64,000 nt of DNA from NCBI RefSeq assembly GCF_030813435.1, contig NZ_JAUSUG010000001.1, positions 434,001 to 498,000 of the forward strand. Reading direction: 5' to 3'. The number at the start of each line of letters is the position of its first letter. Position 1 is the stretch's first letter. The notes below the pieces were generated by a model. It saw only the letters and a list, made by a program, of their open reading frames with translations, searched no databases and had not been told where the DNA came from. Source of the DNA: Evansella vedderi (GTDB lineage: Bacteria; Bacillota; Bacilli; Bacillales; Salisediminibacteriaceae). A program made the translations under genes and the position numbers. This document shows, piece after piece, positions 1 through 8,569 of this stretch.

Positions 1-1
1 A

Positions 2-898
2 TTGGCAAAGGCTTTCGGTATTGAAGCGGATGTTATTCAAGCGGAGTGGGGGAAGCAGGTTGATCCGGATATTGTGGAAAAGAAGCTTGCTCAAACGACA
101 TATAAGGCAGTGACCCTAACCCATGCGGATACGTCGACGGGTGTTGCAGCTGACCTTGATACCCTTGTGCCGATTATTAAGAAGCATGGCGCCCTGGTTA
201 TTTTAGATGGCGTTTGTGCCACAGCGGCCATGGAAGAGGATATGAGCAAAACCTACGGACAAGAAGGGGCCGACGGGAAAATCGATGTAGTTTTGACAGG
301 ATCGCAGAAGGCAATTGGGGTACCACCAGGTCTAGCAATCGTTGCATTTAACCAAACTGCCCTTGCTGCCCGGGAAAAAATTGAGCAGGTTCCGGCGTAC
401 TATTGTGATATTTATAACTGGCTACCAATAATGCATGATCCAACTAAATATTTTGCTACGCCGCCGGTCAATCTTATTTATGCTTATGACGAGGGAATGA
501 AACTGGTTTTGACAGAAGGGATGGAGAATCGTTACAAACGTCATGAGGCATTTGGAAAAGCAGTAAGGGCAGCCTTAGCTGTATATGGAATGAAGGCGCT
601 TGCTAATGAAGAGGCTGCAGCAGCTACATTAAGCTGCATTCTTTATCCTGATGGAGTGAACGATGCTAAATTTAGGGCGACATTAGGAAAAAAAGGAGTT
701 ATTGTAGCAGGAGCACTGGCTCATCTTGCTGGAAAAGCGTTCCGGATCGGCCATATGGGGAATACGACAGAAGCCATGCTAGAAGAAGCGGTGACCCACA
801 TTGGTGAAACCCTTATTGAACTAGGTAAAGACGTAAATATAACCGAAGCAAGAGAACATTTCACGGAAACTTTCCACATGCACACGTCCCGTTCATAG
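2..898 (+). CDS. Class V aminotransferase, alanine-glyoxylate/ureidoglycine type (5' partial)
   Basis: C-terminal part of a PLP-dependent class V aminotransferase of the alanine-glyoxylate / ureidoglycine-glyoxylate (PucG-like) group. It would move an amino group to glyoxylate or pyruvate in the cytosol. Seen: an HADTSTG segment, an Asp in LDGVCA that would hold the PLP nitrogen, and TGSQKAIGVPP containing the Schiff-base Lys (about residue 103 of the visible part). The frame is open at the left edge, so the TTG at position 2 is not the true start; roughly 90-100 residues are missing compared with about 390-410 in the family. A terminator follows directly. No purine-catabolism neighbour is visible, so the precise substrate is undecided. 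Confidence 0.88.
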   Translation: MAKAFGIEADVIQAEWGKQVDPDIVEKKLAQTTYKAVTLTHADTSTGVAADLDTLVPIIKKHGALVILDGVCATAAMEEDMSKTYGQEGADGKIDVVLTGSQKAIGVPPGLAIVAFNQTALAAREKIEQVPAYYCDIYNWLPIMHDPTKYFATPPVNLIYAYDEGMKLVLTEGMENRYKRHEAFGKAVRAALAVYGMKALANEEAAAATLSCILYPDGVNDAKFRATLGKKGVIVAGALAHLAGKAFRIGHMGNTTEAMLEEAVTHIGETLIELGKDVNITEAREHFTETFHMHTSRS

Positions 899-912
899 AA
901 ATCTAATGATTA

Positions 913-960
913 AACCCCGCTGAGCAGTATATCATTGTCTGTTCAGCAGGGTTATTTTTT
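913..960 (+). terminator. Rho-independent terminator of the aminotransferase gene
   Basis: Long stem with AACCC and GCTGA on the left arm (913-927) pairing with the CAG/TCAGC/GGGTT right arm (939-953), followed by a run of T. Confidence 0.85.
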
Positions 961-970
961 TACCAAAAAT

Positions 971-1141
971 TCATTTCGTTAAATAGTTGATGTATTTTTG
1001 ATGGTGGAATGAGCACTTTTCCATCAGTTTTTGTGCTTCCTTCTTGCACTTACTTTTGTCTGCAGTTCTTAAATAAAGGTTTGCTTTGTGGTTATGCCAA
1101 GTTCTTAATATTGCAAAAACAAAACTTTTAATCATAAACAT
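971..1141 (-). CDS. Small basic protein, 56 aa, unknown
   Basis: A 56-codon reading frame with ATG at 1141-1139, a GAGGGGG ribosome site 4 bases upstream, and stop at 973-971. The product starts MFMIKSFVFAILRTWHN, then becomes Lys/Cys/His-rich with two Cys in KCKKEAQKLMEKC. I do not recognise it. It fills most of the gap between the aminotransferase terminator and the next minus-strand gene, and lies downstream of that gene on the same strand, so the two could be cotranscribed. Support is the good ribosome site and plausible amino-acid composition only. Confidence 0.5.
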   Translation of the reverse strand: MFMIKSFVFAILRTWHNHKANLYLRTADKSKCKKEAQKLMEKCSFHHQKYINYLTK

Positions 1142-1230
1142 CAAGCCCCCTCATTTATCTAGTAATTAAATTATGAAGTGTTTGATTACATACCCTTTTT
1201 AATCAAACATGAAACATGTGGGGAGTTCTG

Positions 1231-1635
1231 TTAAGCCCTGCTGGATTCCTTCAATTCTTTAAGGAATTTATAGCCCATGATAAAACCGGTGATAAAATAT
1301 TCATCGGCTTCTTTTCCTGCACATCGATTATAGGTTGAATCGATTTCCATTAATGCCTTCTTTTGTTCCGGGGTGGAGGCGAGGTCCATAGCATGCTGGA
1401 ATGCCGCGATGGCATGCTCCGTTGCGTCCCTATCTATCGTGGAACTTGATCCTCTGTTGAGTTCATATTGTAAGAGCTTTGTTTGCGCTATTTCTTTAAT
1501 TACTTCTATCATGCCATTTTCATAGGCTGTTTCAAAAGGGTTTAAAGGATCATTTTTCATATTATCATTGTTATGGGCATCGAAATAAACGTCTAATAAT
1601 TTTTCAAATGGAACCATCGATATTTTGTTCACCAT
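1231..1635 (-). CDS. Hypothetical protein, 134 aa
   Basis: Not recognised. Predicted soluble, mostly helical protein; the C-terminal third has a FITGFIMGYKFLKEL amphipathic helix, a pattern seen in several small Firmicutes proteins of unknown function. There is no signal peptide, membrane segment or nucleic-acid binding motif. The start is supported by AAAAGGAG seven bases before ATG (1635-1633). It is transcribed away from the c-di-GMP island, with the small 56-aa frame downstream, and I cannot link it functionally to either neighbour. Confidence 0.7.
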   Translation of the reverse strand: MVNKISMVPFEKLLDVYFDAHNNDNMKNDPLNPFETAYENGMIEVIKEIAQTKLLQYELNRGSSSTIDRDATEHAIAAFQHAMDLASTPEQKKALMEIDSTYNRCAGKEADEYFITGFIMGYKFLKELKESSRA

Positions 1636-1913
1636 TCACGCACTCCTTTTAAATGAAAGTAATCTATGAAACTAGTTTTAACAAAGATTTTAGTTTCTAA
1701 ACCTGATTTATCTAGCTCCTAAGTATTTTTTAGTTGCTTGTAATTAGTAGGACTATCTTATTAACTTTCCTGTTTATAGTAGATATCCGTCGAAAAATGT
1801 CAGATTATGTTTTTGTTAGGTAGCTTGTTTTGCTATAGTTGTATATATGTAACTTTAGGTTTGCTACGAAAGAACTAATAAAGATTATCAAGGTATAAAA
1901 GGGGAGACATCTA

Positions 1914-3221
1914 ATGGGGAACAAAAGAGGAACTTACAAAATGAGAAAATGGAAACTAAATTTACAATGGAAGCTCACAATGATGATTGTCGTATTATTT
2001 TTCATAATTACATCCCTTAGTACGATTGCTACGGGAATAGCACAGAATTACATAGAGGATTTATTACTAATGAACATTATAACCGGTGCCATTACTATTT
2101 TATTAGGGGCAATTGGTGCTTTTATTATTATAAGAATTATGATTAGGAAACCTCTAAAAGAGTTAACGAAGTTTGCCAATGCTTTTAAGGAAAACGATTA
2201 TTCGAAAAAAATAGAGTTAAAAACGGGAGACGAGTTTGAGAAGCTGGCAGACGTTTTTAACGACACATCGACTCAAATGGAAAAATTGATTCAAGAAATA
2301 AAAGACTCAAGCAAAACGTTACAGGAGAAGTCAAGTAATATCAAAATTTCCCTAGATGAAACATTAATGTCTTCCGAACAGATTGCCAATAGTACAGAAG
2401 ATTTCTCTAATTCAACGGAACAGCTGGCGGAGGAATTTAAAAAAATTGCTACGGAGGCCAATGAAACTGCTGCTGGCATTCAACAATTTTCTGCTAGTGT
2501 GGAGCAGGTGGACGATTCTGCATCGGATGTCCTACAACAAGCAGGAGAAGGAGTAGGAGCAATTAATGAAACCATAAGAAAAGCGGATATTACGAAAAGC
2601 CTGGTAATCCGTACCATTGAACAGGTAACCCTATTAAGTGAAAAATCAAATGCCATTAATGATATTATTAGCATCATTAATGGGATCTCGGAGCAAACAA
2701 ATTTATTAGCCTTAAATGCCTCCATTGAAGCAGCCAGAGCTGGAGAGTCTGGGAGAGGTTTTGCAGTAGTTGCTAATGAGGTGAGAAAGCTTGCCACCGA
2801 ATCTAAAAAGTCCACGGATGAAATTCAGGCTCTAATTCAAGACATTCAATCTTCTATAACAGATATCGTTAAAGTATCTAGATTAAGTGGGGAAGAAATT
2901 GAGAGTGTCGTTGAAGAAGTAAGAAATACGGAAAAGACGATTTACAATATTAATAGTGCAACCACGGTTATAAAAGAACAAACGAAAGAAATTTCCGATA
3001 CGATTAAGCAGCTTAGCCAAAGTACTGTACATGTGAATGACTCTATTAATACGACATCACAGGTATTTGAGGAAGCAAAGGCAAGTTCACAGGAAATTGC
3101 TGCCTCGACTGAACAGCAGACGGCTACTGTTAATGAATTAGCGGATATGAGTAGGGAACTCCAGCAGCTTTCTACTTACCTTGACAAACTTGTGAAGAAA
3201 TTCAATGTTTCCAAAGTTTAA
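1914..3221 (+). CDS. Methyl-accepting chemotaxis protein without extracellular sensor
   Basis: Chemoreceptor-type signalling protein of 435 aa. Two membrane helices lie close together (about residues 20-45 and 52-75) with almost no loop between them, so there is no ligand-binding ectodomain. A HAMP linker follows (about 75-130), then a long MCP signalling domain whose hairpin tip carries [20 protein letters not shown] and the [14 protein letters not shown] segment, the CheA/CheW contact region. It therefore probably senses a membrane or internal cue, or follows a partner protein. Ribosome site AAGGGGAGA precedes the ATG. It is a single-gene unit ended by a terminator, next to the c-di-GMP genes, which suggests a role in the motility/adhesion decision; that link is inference from position. 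Confidence 0.9.
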   Translation: MGNKRGTYKMRKWKLNLQWKLTMMIVVLFFIITSLSTIATGIAQNYIEDLLLMNIITGAITILLGAIGAFIIIRIMIRKPLKELTKFANAFKENDYSKKIELKTGDEFEKLADVFNDTSTQMEKLIQEIKDSSKTLQEKSSNIKISLDETLMSSEQIANSTEDFSNSTEQLAEEFKKIATEANETAAGIQQFSASVEQVDDSASDVLQQAGEGVGAINETIRKADITKSLVIRTIEQVTLLSEKSNAINDIISIINGISEQTNLLALNASIEAARAGESGRGFAVVANEVRKLATESKKSTDEIQALIQDIQSSITDIVKVSRLSGEEIESVVEEVRNTEKTIYNINSATTVIKEQTKEISDTIKQLSQSTVHVNDSINTTSQVFEEAKASSQEIAASTEQQTATVNELADMSRELQQLSTYLDKLVKKFNVSKV

Positions 3222-3259
3222 TTAGTAATTTAAAACCTGGTGAAAACATTTCAATAATT

Positions 3260-3300
3260 GAGTAACCTATATAAATTAAAAAGGGTTACTCTATTATTTT
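3260..3300 (+). terminator. Terminator after the chemoreceptor gene
   Basis: GAGTAACC (3260-3267) pairs with GGGTTACTC (3283-3291), followed by a T-rich stretch. Confidence 0.6.
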
Positions 3301-3602
3301 GTCATTCATGAAAAAATAGGAACACATTCCTATTAAAATTTGGATATATAGGACTAGTTCAATATTTTTTCATGAAATAAGACTATATTTTCAAAGTTTA
3401 AGACTACATTTGAAATAGATAATAGGAATAGAAGGTGATTTACTTCATTGGTGAATTGTTAGAAAATATTATTAATTCCAAGACATGTTTCGACAAGTGT
3501 TGTAATCATAGATCCAGTGAATCTAAATAGGTCAATATAACTAATGACTTTTATTTCAGTTAGGGAATGCAAATAACTAAACAGATTTGAGGTGGCAGTT
3601 TT
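3301..3602. other. A/T-rich intergenic region upstream of the fusion kinase
   Basis: About 300 bases without a gene. It contains a small inverted repeat, AATAGGAA/TTCCTATT (3317-3336), and the ribosome site GAGGTGG just before 3603. No riboswitch or convincing consensus promoter was found here. Confidence 0.5.
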
Positions 3603-5717
3603 ATGAAAAAATTAGGAGTAACTAGTGTTAAGGAAAAAGTGAGAAAGACAAAATTACAACCTGTGAATACTACGTACAAACAGCTAGGTGAACAGTTATA
3701 CTATCATGATTATCTAACTGAGCTGCCAAACCATTTCATGTTAGAAGAAAGGTTATTTGAAGAGCTAGATAATTCCCGGGGAACAGGAAGTAAGTTTGCC
3801 ATATTATTGGTAGACCTTAAACGATTTAGAGTGGTCAATATGGGTTTAGGATACTTAGGAGGAGACAGAGTATTAATTGAAGTCACCACCCGTTTAAAAA
3901 ACTGTATAGGAACAGCGGGGGATTTATTCAGACGGGGAACAGATGAATTAGCAATCATCCTTTCTGTTAGGGAATTGGAAGATGTTTCGAGGAAAGCCAA
4001 TGAAATTCTAAACGCCTTGTCTTACCCAATTATCGTGAAGGGAAAAGATGTTTTTGTTTCACCAAGAATAGGAATTAGTTTGTTTCCTAAAGATGGCAGT
4101 ACTATGGATGAATTGCTTGAAGCAGCTGGTACGGCTTTATGTGAGGCAAAAAAGGATGGAAAAAGCTCCTACTATTTTTATCAAAACAAATCATTTTCCA
4201 GAGAAAAGTGGAATCAATTTCAGATGGAAATGGATTTACATAAGGCATGTGAGAGAAAGGAATTAGTTTTACATTATCAACCAAAGGTGAATTTAAAAAC
4301 AGGGGAAATGATTGGAGTGGAAGCACTAGTTAGGTGGGAACATCCGAAATGGGGGTTGGTTCCACCGGGCCAATTCATTCCAATTGCAGAGGAATCGGGG
4401 CTCATTATTCCGATTGGTGAGTGGGTTCTGGAAACAGCGTGTATCCAGAATAGAAAGTGGCAAAAAGAGGGTATTAATATGGTAATGTCCGTAAACTTGT
4501 CCGTTAAACAAATTATGCAAACTGGGCTGGTCGAATCAGTTTCTAGAATCTTAGAAAAAACAGGCCATGATCCTTCTTTATTGGAGCTGGAGATTACAGA
4601 AAGTGTTACATCCAATTATGAGGAAACTACTTATATATTAAAAGAGTTAAAAAATCTGGGAATAAAACTAAGTATGGATGATTTTGGATCCGGGTTTAGT
4701 TCCTTAATTCATTTGAAGGATTTTCCAATTGATACGATTAAAATTGATAGATCTTTTATAACGGATTTAAAGAAGAATTCTATAGATGAAACGTTGGCGA
4801 AAACCATCATTACTCTTGGGCATGACTTAAAATTAAAAGTTGTGGCTGAAGGAATTGAAACGAAAGAGCAGCTTCAAATTTTACAGTACATTCAATGTGA
4901 TGAGGGACAAGGATTTTACTTTAGTAAACCAATACCAGCTAGTGGGATTGCTCATTTAATAGACAAGATAAAGGAACAATTTTTCCAGGAGGACCTTCGT
5001 TTAAAAGATGTACACAGTGCCGTTACTACTAAGAAAAAACATATTGATGAGGAAGAAAGAGAAGAAACTTTAAGGAAGTTAACTGCAGGGGTAGCCCATG
5101 AAATAAGGAACCCTATTACTTCTGTAAAAGGATTTGTTCACTTTATTGAACAAGGGGAAGGGAAACAAGAATATATTGATATTATTAATTCTTCGATCCA
5201 ACAAATTGAAGAATATATCGATAAATTACTTTTAATTGGCAGATCGAAACCTAATTTAAAAAGATCCATTAATATACAATCTTTATTAAACAAAGTAGTA
5301 AAAGGATTAGAATCTACTGCAAAGTTAAGGGGTGTTCACATTTTATTACAATTCGAAAGAAATATACCAGACATCCCATGTGACCCAGAGCAAATCAACA
5401 CTGTTTTTCAACAATTGATTTCAAATAGCCTAGGATCCATGTTAAATGGGGGAACGGTAAGGATAAATGTAGGTTCTATAAATAAAAATATACGAATTAC
5501 GGTGATAGATAATGGGAGTGGCATGAGTAAAGGGCGACTTGAGAAGTTAGGGGAGCCATTCTATAGTAACAAGGAAGTAGGAACAGGCTTAGGTTTTCTT
5601 TTATGTAATCAGACTGTTCGAGAGCATGGTGGACATATAAAAGTGGCGACAAAAGAGGGAGAAGGGACAAGAGTAGAGGTAATCCTACCGGTTAGCGCGG
5701 AGGAGATAATTCTGTAA
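3603..5717 (+). CDS. Degenerate GGDEF - EAL - histidine kinase fusion
   Basis: A 704-aa soluble, three-module protein. Residues ~35-195: GGDEF fold whose active motif reads GTDEL (112-116), so cyclase activity is doubtful and GTP sensing is possible. Residues ~205-455: EAL phosphodiesterase with EAL at 240-242, the NLS Asn, the ELEITES Glu, MDDFGSG, IKIDRSF, AEGIE and the EGQGF Gln all present, so c-di-GMP hydrolysis is expected. Residues ~485-700: HisKA with phospho-acceptor His499 in GVAHEIRNP, and a HATPase_c with IDNGSGMS and GTGLGF boxes, closest in style to the sporulation kinases. There is no membrane segment and no response-regulator gene nearby. GAGGTGG lies 7 bases before ATG. The PilZ gene follows after 29 bp. 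Joining c-di-GMP turnover to His-Asp signalling in one chain is unusual. Confidence 0.9.
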   Translation: MKKLGVTSVKEKVRKTKLQPVNTTYKQLGEQLYYHDYLTELPNHFMLEERLFEELDNSRGTGSKFAILLVDLKRFRVVNMGLGYLGGDRVLIEVTTRLKNCIGTAGDLFRRGTDELAIILSVRELEDVSRKANEILNALSYPIIVKGKDVFVSPRIGISLFPKDGSTMDELLEAAGTALCEAKKDGKSSYYFYQNKSFSREKWNQFQMEMDLHKACERKELVLHYQPKVNLKTGEMIGVEALVRWEHPKWGLVPPGQFIPIAEESGLIIPIGEWVLETACIQNRKWQKEGINMVMSVNLSVKQIMQTGLVESVSRILEKTGHDPSLLELEITESVTSNYEETTYILKELKNLGIKLSMDDFGSGFSSLIHLKDFPIDTIKIDRSFITDLKKNSIDETLAKTIITLGHDLKLKVVAEGIETKEQLQILQYIQCDEGQGFYFSKPIPASGIAHLIDKIKEQFFQEDLRLKDVHSAVTTKKKHIDEEEREETLRKLTAGVAHEIRNPITSVKGFVHFIEQGEGKQEYIDIINSSIQQIEEYIDKLLLIGRSKPNLKRSINIQSLLNKVVKGLESTAKLRGVHILLQFERNIPDIPCDPEQINTVFQQLISNSLGSMLNGGTVRINVGSINKNIRITVIDNGSGMSKGRLEKLGEPFYSNKEVGTGLGFLLCNQTVREHGGHIKVATKEGEGTRVEVILPVSAEEIIL

Positions 5718-5746
5718 ATAGTAAAATTCCTGAGGGGGATATAACA

Positions 5747-6115
5747 ATGAGATATAAGCGAGAGGAATTATTTCGATATAAGTTTAAAGAGCCTTTGGAA
5801 TGCAGGATAAAAATTTTGCGTGTTAATGGGGAAAAAGTAGCCAGTAACTTCGGAGAAGCAAGGATATGGGATATGAGTCCAAATGGGATAAAACTAGAAG
5901 CCCCATTAGATTTCCAATGTGAGCAAAATGACGTTGAATTAGAAATAAGGTTTTCCTTGAAGGAAGACATAGTAGTTGGTGGAAAACTTGTTTGGAATAA
6001 AAACTTCGGAATAAGTAACTATCTTTACGGAGTGAGTCTATTAGCCTCTCCTGAAGTCGAGAGTTTAATTATCGAAAATTTAAAAGAATTAAATCAAAAC
6101 GTTGTTAGTAATTAG
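5747..6115 (+). CDS. PilZ-type c-di-GMP binding protein
   Basis: A stand-alone PilZ-like domain of 122 aa. The N-terminus has an Arg-containing loop (KREELFRYKF), and the beta-barrel core shows the D-x-S-x-x-G signature as WDMSPNG, which in the family binds the second c-di-GMP face. It would act as a cytosolic c-di-GMP effector. TGAGGGGG precedes the ATG. It lies 29 bp after the EAL/kinase fusion and 57 bp before the diguanylate cyclase, and is most likely cotranscribed with both. The Arg motif is not a perfect RxxxR, so binding should be treated as likely rather than certain. Confidence 0.75.
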   Translation: MRYKREELFRYKFKEPLECRIKILRVNGEKVASNFGEARIWDMSPNGIKLEAPLDFQCEQNDVELEIRFSLKEDIVVGGKLVWNKNFGISNYLYGVSLLASPEVESLIIENLKELNQNVVSN

Positions 6116-6172
6116 ATAGGTTTAGTGATTACTTTTGTAAATGAAAAGTAAAATTAAGAAAGTAGGTAAGGG

Positions 6173-7360
6173 ATGAGGGGAAATCAGTTTTATCTCACAG
6201 CGCTCGTTGTAAGTATGTTCATCGTAGGGGTGCTTCCATTTGCCACAATACCTTTTGAATCGATTATAAGTTTAGTGTTCCTACTGGCTATGGGCTATTT
6301 TCTATGGAAGCTATGGAAGTCAATGGAATGGATAGAGGCAAGTTTAATAGAGGCACGCCAAAAGAATGATGAGATGGAAAAAGAATTAAGCATCAGTAAC
6401 AAGAATAATACGGAATATAAGAAACTACTTAATTCTTTAAATGGTGCCATTTATAGCTTTGACTATGTTACGAATAAGTTTTATTTTTCCACCGGATTTG
6501 AAGATATCTATGGATATAATGTCGATCTATTCAATAAAAATCCGTTATTGTGGAATGAGGTCATTCATGTAGATCACTTAACTAAATTAGAAAAAGATGA
6601 AAGGCAAATATTAAACGGAAAAACCACAATGACCGAATTTCAAATACAACATCCACAATTAGGGGAGCGATGGGTTGCGAAATATACGAAACCAATTATG
6701 GATGTAGATGGTAATGTAACAAAGGTAAATGGACAAATTGTCGACATAACGGTTAGAAAAGAAATGGAAAATGAACTTAAATTGATGGCTTATAATGATA
6801 AGTTAACAGATTTACCTAATCGAGTGGCTCTGGATAGGCATATGAAGAAAGCATTAGCACGTTCGAAACGCCATAACCATAACTTATCCATCATGTTTAT
6901 TGATTTAGATGATTTTAAAGTTGTCAATGATACTTTGGGGCATGATGCAGGTGATGAGTTATTAAAGGGAGTTGTTAGTCGGATTAATGAAAGTATCAGG
7001 GAAGAGGATCTCGTTGCCCGTATCGGCGGCGATGAATTTATCATCGTATTTGAGGAAACAGACCGGGACGAAATAGAGGAAATTGCGAAACGGATGATTG
7101 AAAATGTTGCTTACCCGTATATGATTGACGAAACGAAAACGAACATTTCGTTAAGTATTGGAATTAGTATGTATCCTGATGATGGATGCGATAAGGATAC
7201 CCTTCTAGAACACGCTGATAAAGCTATGTACTACGCTAAAAGTGAAGGAAAAAACAACTATAAAATCTATTTCCCAGACTTAAATGAAATGGATTTTGGA
7301 AACGTTGGGATTTTAGAAAGAATAATGAACAAAATTCAAGTTTCAAAGCTTTTTAGTTAA
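6173..7360 (+). CDS. Diguanylate cyclase, membrane-anchored PAS-GGDEF
   Basis: Makes c-di-GMP from two GTP. Two N-terminal membrane helices (about residues 5-48), a short coiled coil, a PAS domain (~80-195) and a GGDEF domain (~215-370). The catalytic motif is intact (GGDEF, residues 285-289), and an RxxD inhibitory site, REED, sits at 276-279 exactly upstream, so product feedback is expected. DLDDFKVVNDTLGH and SLSIGISMYP are also intact. The ribosome site is moderate (AGGTAAGGG). Its 3' end is followed within about 20 bp by a c-di-GMP riboswitch and terminator, so read-through from this gene into the next operon would be gated by its own product. Confidence 0.92.
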   Translation: MRGNQFYLTALVVSMFIVGVLPFATIPFESIISLVFLLAMGYFLWKLWKSMEWIEASLIEARQKNDEMEKELSISNKNNTEYKKLLNSLNGAIYSFDYVTNKFYFSTGFEDIYGYNVDLFNKNPLLWNEVIHVDHLTKLEKDERQILNGKTTMTEFQIQHPQLGERWVAKYTKPIMDVDGNVTKVNGQIVDITVRKEMENELKLMAYNDKLTDLPNRVALDRHMKKALARSKRHNHNLSIMFIDLDDFKVVNDTLGHDAGDELLKGVVSRINESIREEDLVARIGGDEFIIVFEETDRDEIEEIAKRMIENVAYPYMIDETKTNISLSIGISMYPDDGCDKDTLLEHADKAMYYAKSEGKNNYKIYFPDLNEMDFGNVGILERIMNKIQVSKLFS

Positions 7361-7374
7361 TAGCCCTCTTATTA

Positions 7375-7462
7375 CCTACGATAAAGGCAAACTTATTGAA
7401 AAGTAAGGACGCAAAGCTACGGGTCTAAGGCATATGAAAGCTATGATCGCCGAGCTTCCGAA
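7375..7462 (+). promoter_or_regulatory. c-di-GMP-I (GEMM-I) riboswitch aptamer 1
   Basis: Matches the GEMM-I core: GGCAAAC, a short P2 stem capped by a GAAA tetraloop, AAGGACGCAAAGCTACGGGTCTAAGG, then a second hairpin closing with GCCGAGCTTCCG. A terminator lies about 70 bases downstream, before the HATPase gene, so control is likely at transcription termination. A possible but weak promoter (TTCAAG-17-TAATAG, 7335-7363) precedes it; otherwise the transcript reads in from the diguanylate cyclase gene. Whether ligand turns expression on or off cannot be decided by eye. Confidence 0.88.
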
Positions 7463-7534
7463 AAGGGTTGGGTCAACAAAAGTCTAAACCGTTTATCAGT
7501 AAAGGCATTTAGGAACAAATGGTTTATATCTTTC

Positions 7535-7562
7535 GTCCACCATCCTCCTTGGTGGACTTTTT
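7535..7562 (+). terminator. Expression-platform terminator of riboswitch 1
   Basis: GTCCACC (7535-7541) pairs with GGTGGAC (7551-7557), followed by TTTTT. It sits between the GEMM aptamer and the ribosome site of the first operon gene. Confidence 0.85.
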
Positions 7563-7593
7563 AAATTCATGAGATTAGAGGTGGAATTATTCA

Positions 7594-8556
7594 ATGAAGG
7601 ATGAGGTAAAAAAAGCAAAGCGCTTATTCGATAGAGTGTTAAAAAAGCCCTTTAAAGAGCCTTTATTAAATACTCCATCCCTCCCATCAGATCTATCCTA
7701 TGCCAACCTAGAATATCGAACAAAAAGAGGTTTCCTTGCTAAAAAAATATGTCAATATTTACAGCTAAATCAAACAGACGGGGATTCTTTGTTTTATCTA
7801 TCCCATTCACGGCCGTCATTTCTAGATACAAATAAAGAGGATCAAGGGGAAGTAATCCTATGTTTATGTGAATTAATGCTTGTGTGGAATGATAGAAAAT
7901 TAGACATTCCTGAGCAGATTAAGGGGATGGAAATTAGAAGTGACATTCAAAATGCCCTCTTAAAAGCCTATGAAATGTTTAAGGATGAAATGTTTAGGAA
8001 TTCCCAAGAAAGTGATGTTCAAGAGTGCAAAAAAGAAATAGAAGCCTGGGAAGTATATCGAGATGTGATATATGCAGCAACACAAGAAAAGTTTTTGCTT
8101 ATAAATAAGGATGAGATTAGTGAGTACCAAGCTGGGGAAGTATTGTGTCAAGAAATGATAAAAAAGCGTTCTGATATTCCTAGGTGTCGTGAAAAGGTAA
8201 AGGTGAGTTTAGAGGATAAAAAAATTAATGGGTCAGCAATGATGGGGTTATTGTTGGTACTATCTGAGGCCATAACCAATACCATTAAGCATGCGGAAGA
8301 AGGAAAAATGACCTTGATAGAAGAGGGGAACGAAATTCGTTTTATCATTGAAGACAAGGGACCAGGTTTTTCCCTAAAAGATTTGCCGAAGCTAACCTTG
8401 TTAGCAGGGTATTCTACAAAAAGGTCGATGGGGCAGGGGTTTACATTAATGATGAAAATGGCCAAACAGGTTATTTTATACACATCTAATGAAGGATCCA
8501 CCCTAATATTAACCTTCGATGTAAGTAATCCCACAGATAATGTTCTTGTTGGATAG
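7594..8556 (+). CDS. HATPase switch kinase-like protein with unknown N-terminal domain
   Basis: A 320-aa protein. Residues ~205-310 form a GHKL ATPase of the RsbW/RsbT/SpoIIAB sort: N-box SEAITNTIKHA, G1 DKGPGF and G2 GQGFTLMMKMA. The first ~200 residues are helical and charged and I do not recognise them; they lack a HisKA phospho-acceptor. In partner switching such kinases phosphorylate STAS antagonists and hold a sigma factor or other target; here the operon supplies two STAS proteins and a PP2C phosphatase. GAGGTGG lies 9 bases before ATG. It is the first gene behind c-di-GMP riboswitch 1. The protein is much longer than classic RsbW (~160 aa), so the target is open. Confidence 0.8.
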   Translation: MKDEVKKAKRLFDRVLKKPFKEPLLNTPSLPSDLSYANLEYRTKRGFLAKKICQYLQLNQTDGDSLFYLSHSRPSFLDTNKEDQGEVILCLCELMLVWNDRKLDIPEQIKGMEIRSDIQNALLKAYEMFKDEMFRNSQESDVQECKKEIEAWEVYRDVIYAATQEKFLLINKDEISEYQAGEVLCQEMIKKRSDIPRCREKVKVSLEDKKINGSAMMGLLLVLSEAITNTIKHAEEGKMTLIEEGNEIRFIIEDKGPGFSLKDLPKLTLLAGYSTKRSMGQGFTLMMKMAKQVILYTSNEGSTLILTFDVSNPTDNVLVG

Positions 8557-8569
8557 GAAAGGGGAAAAA

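Noticed and set aside
1800-1913. Sigma-D promoter before the chemoreceptor gene
   Set aside because: No convincing TAAA-N15-GCCGATAT pattern; a TTGTTA/TATAGT pair has only a 15-base spacer.
7335-7363. Strong promoter for riboswitch 1
   Set aside because: TTCAAG-17-TAATAG matches only about half of each box; kept only as a remark in the riboswitch entry.
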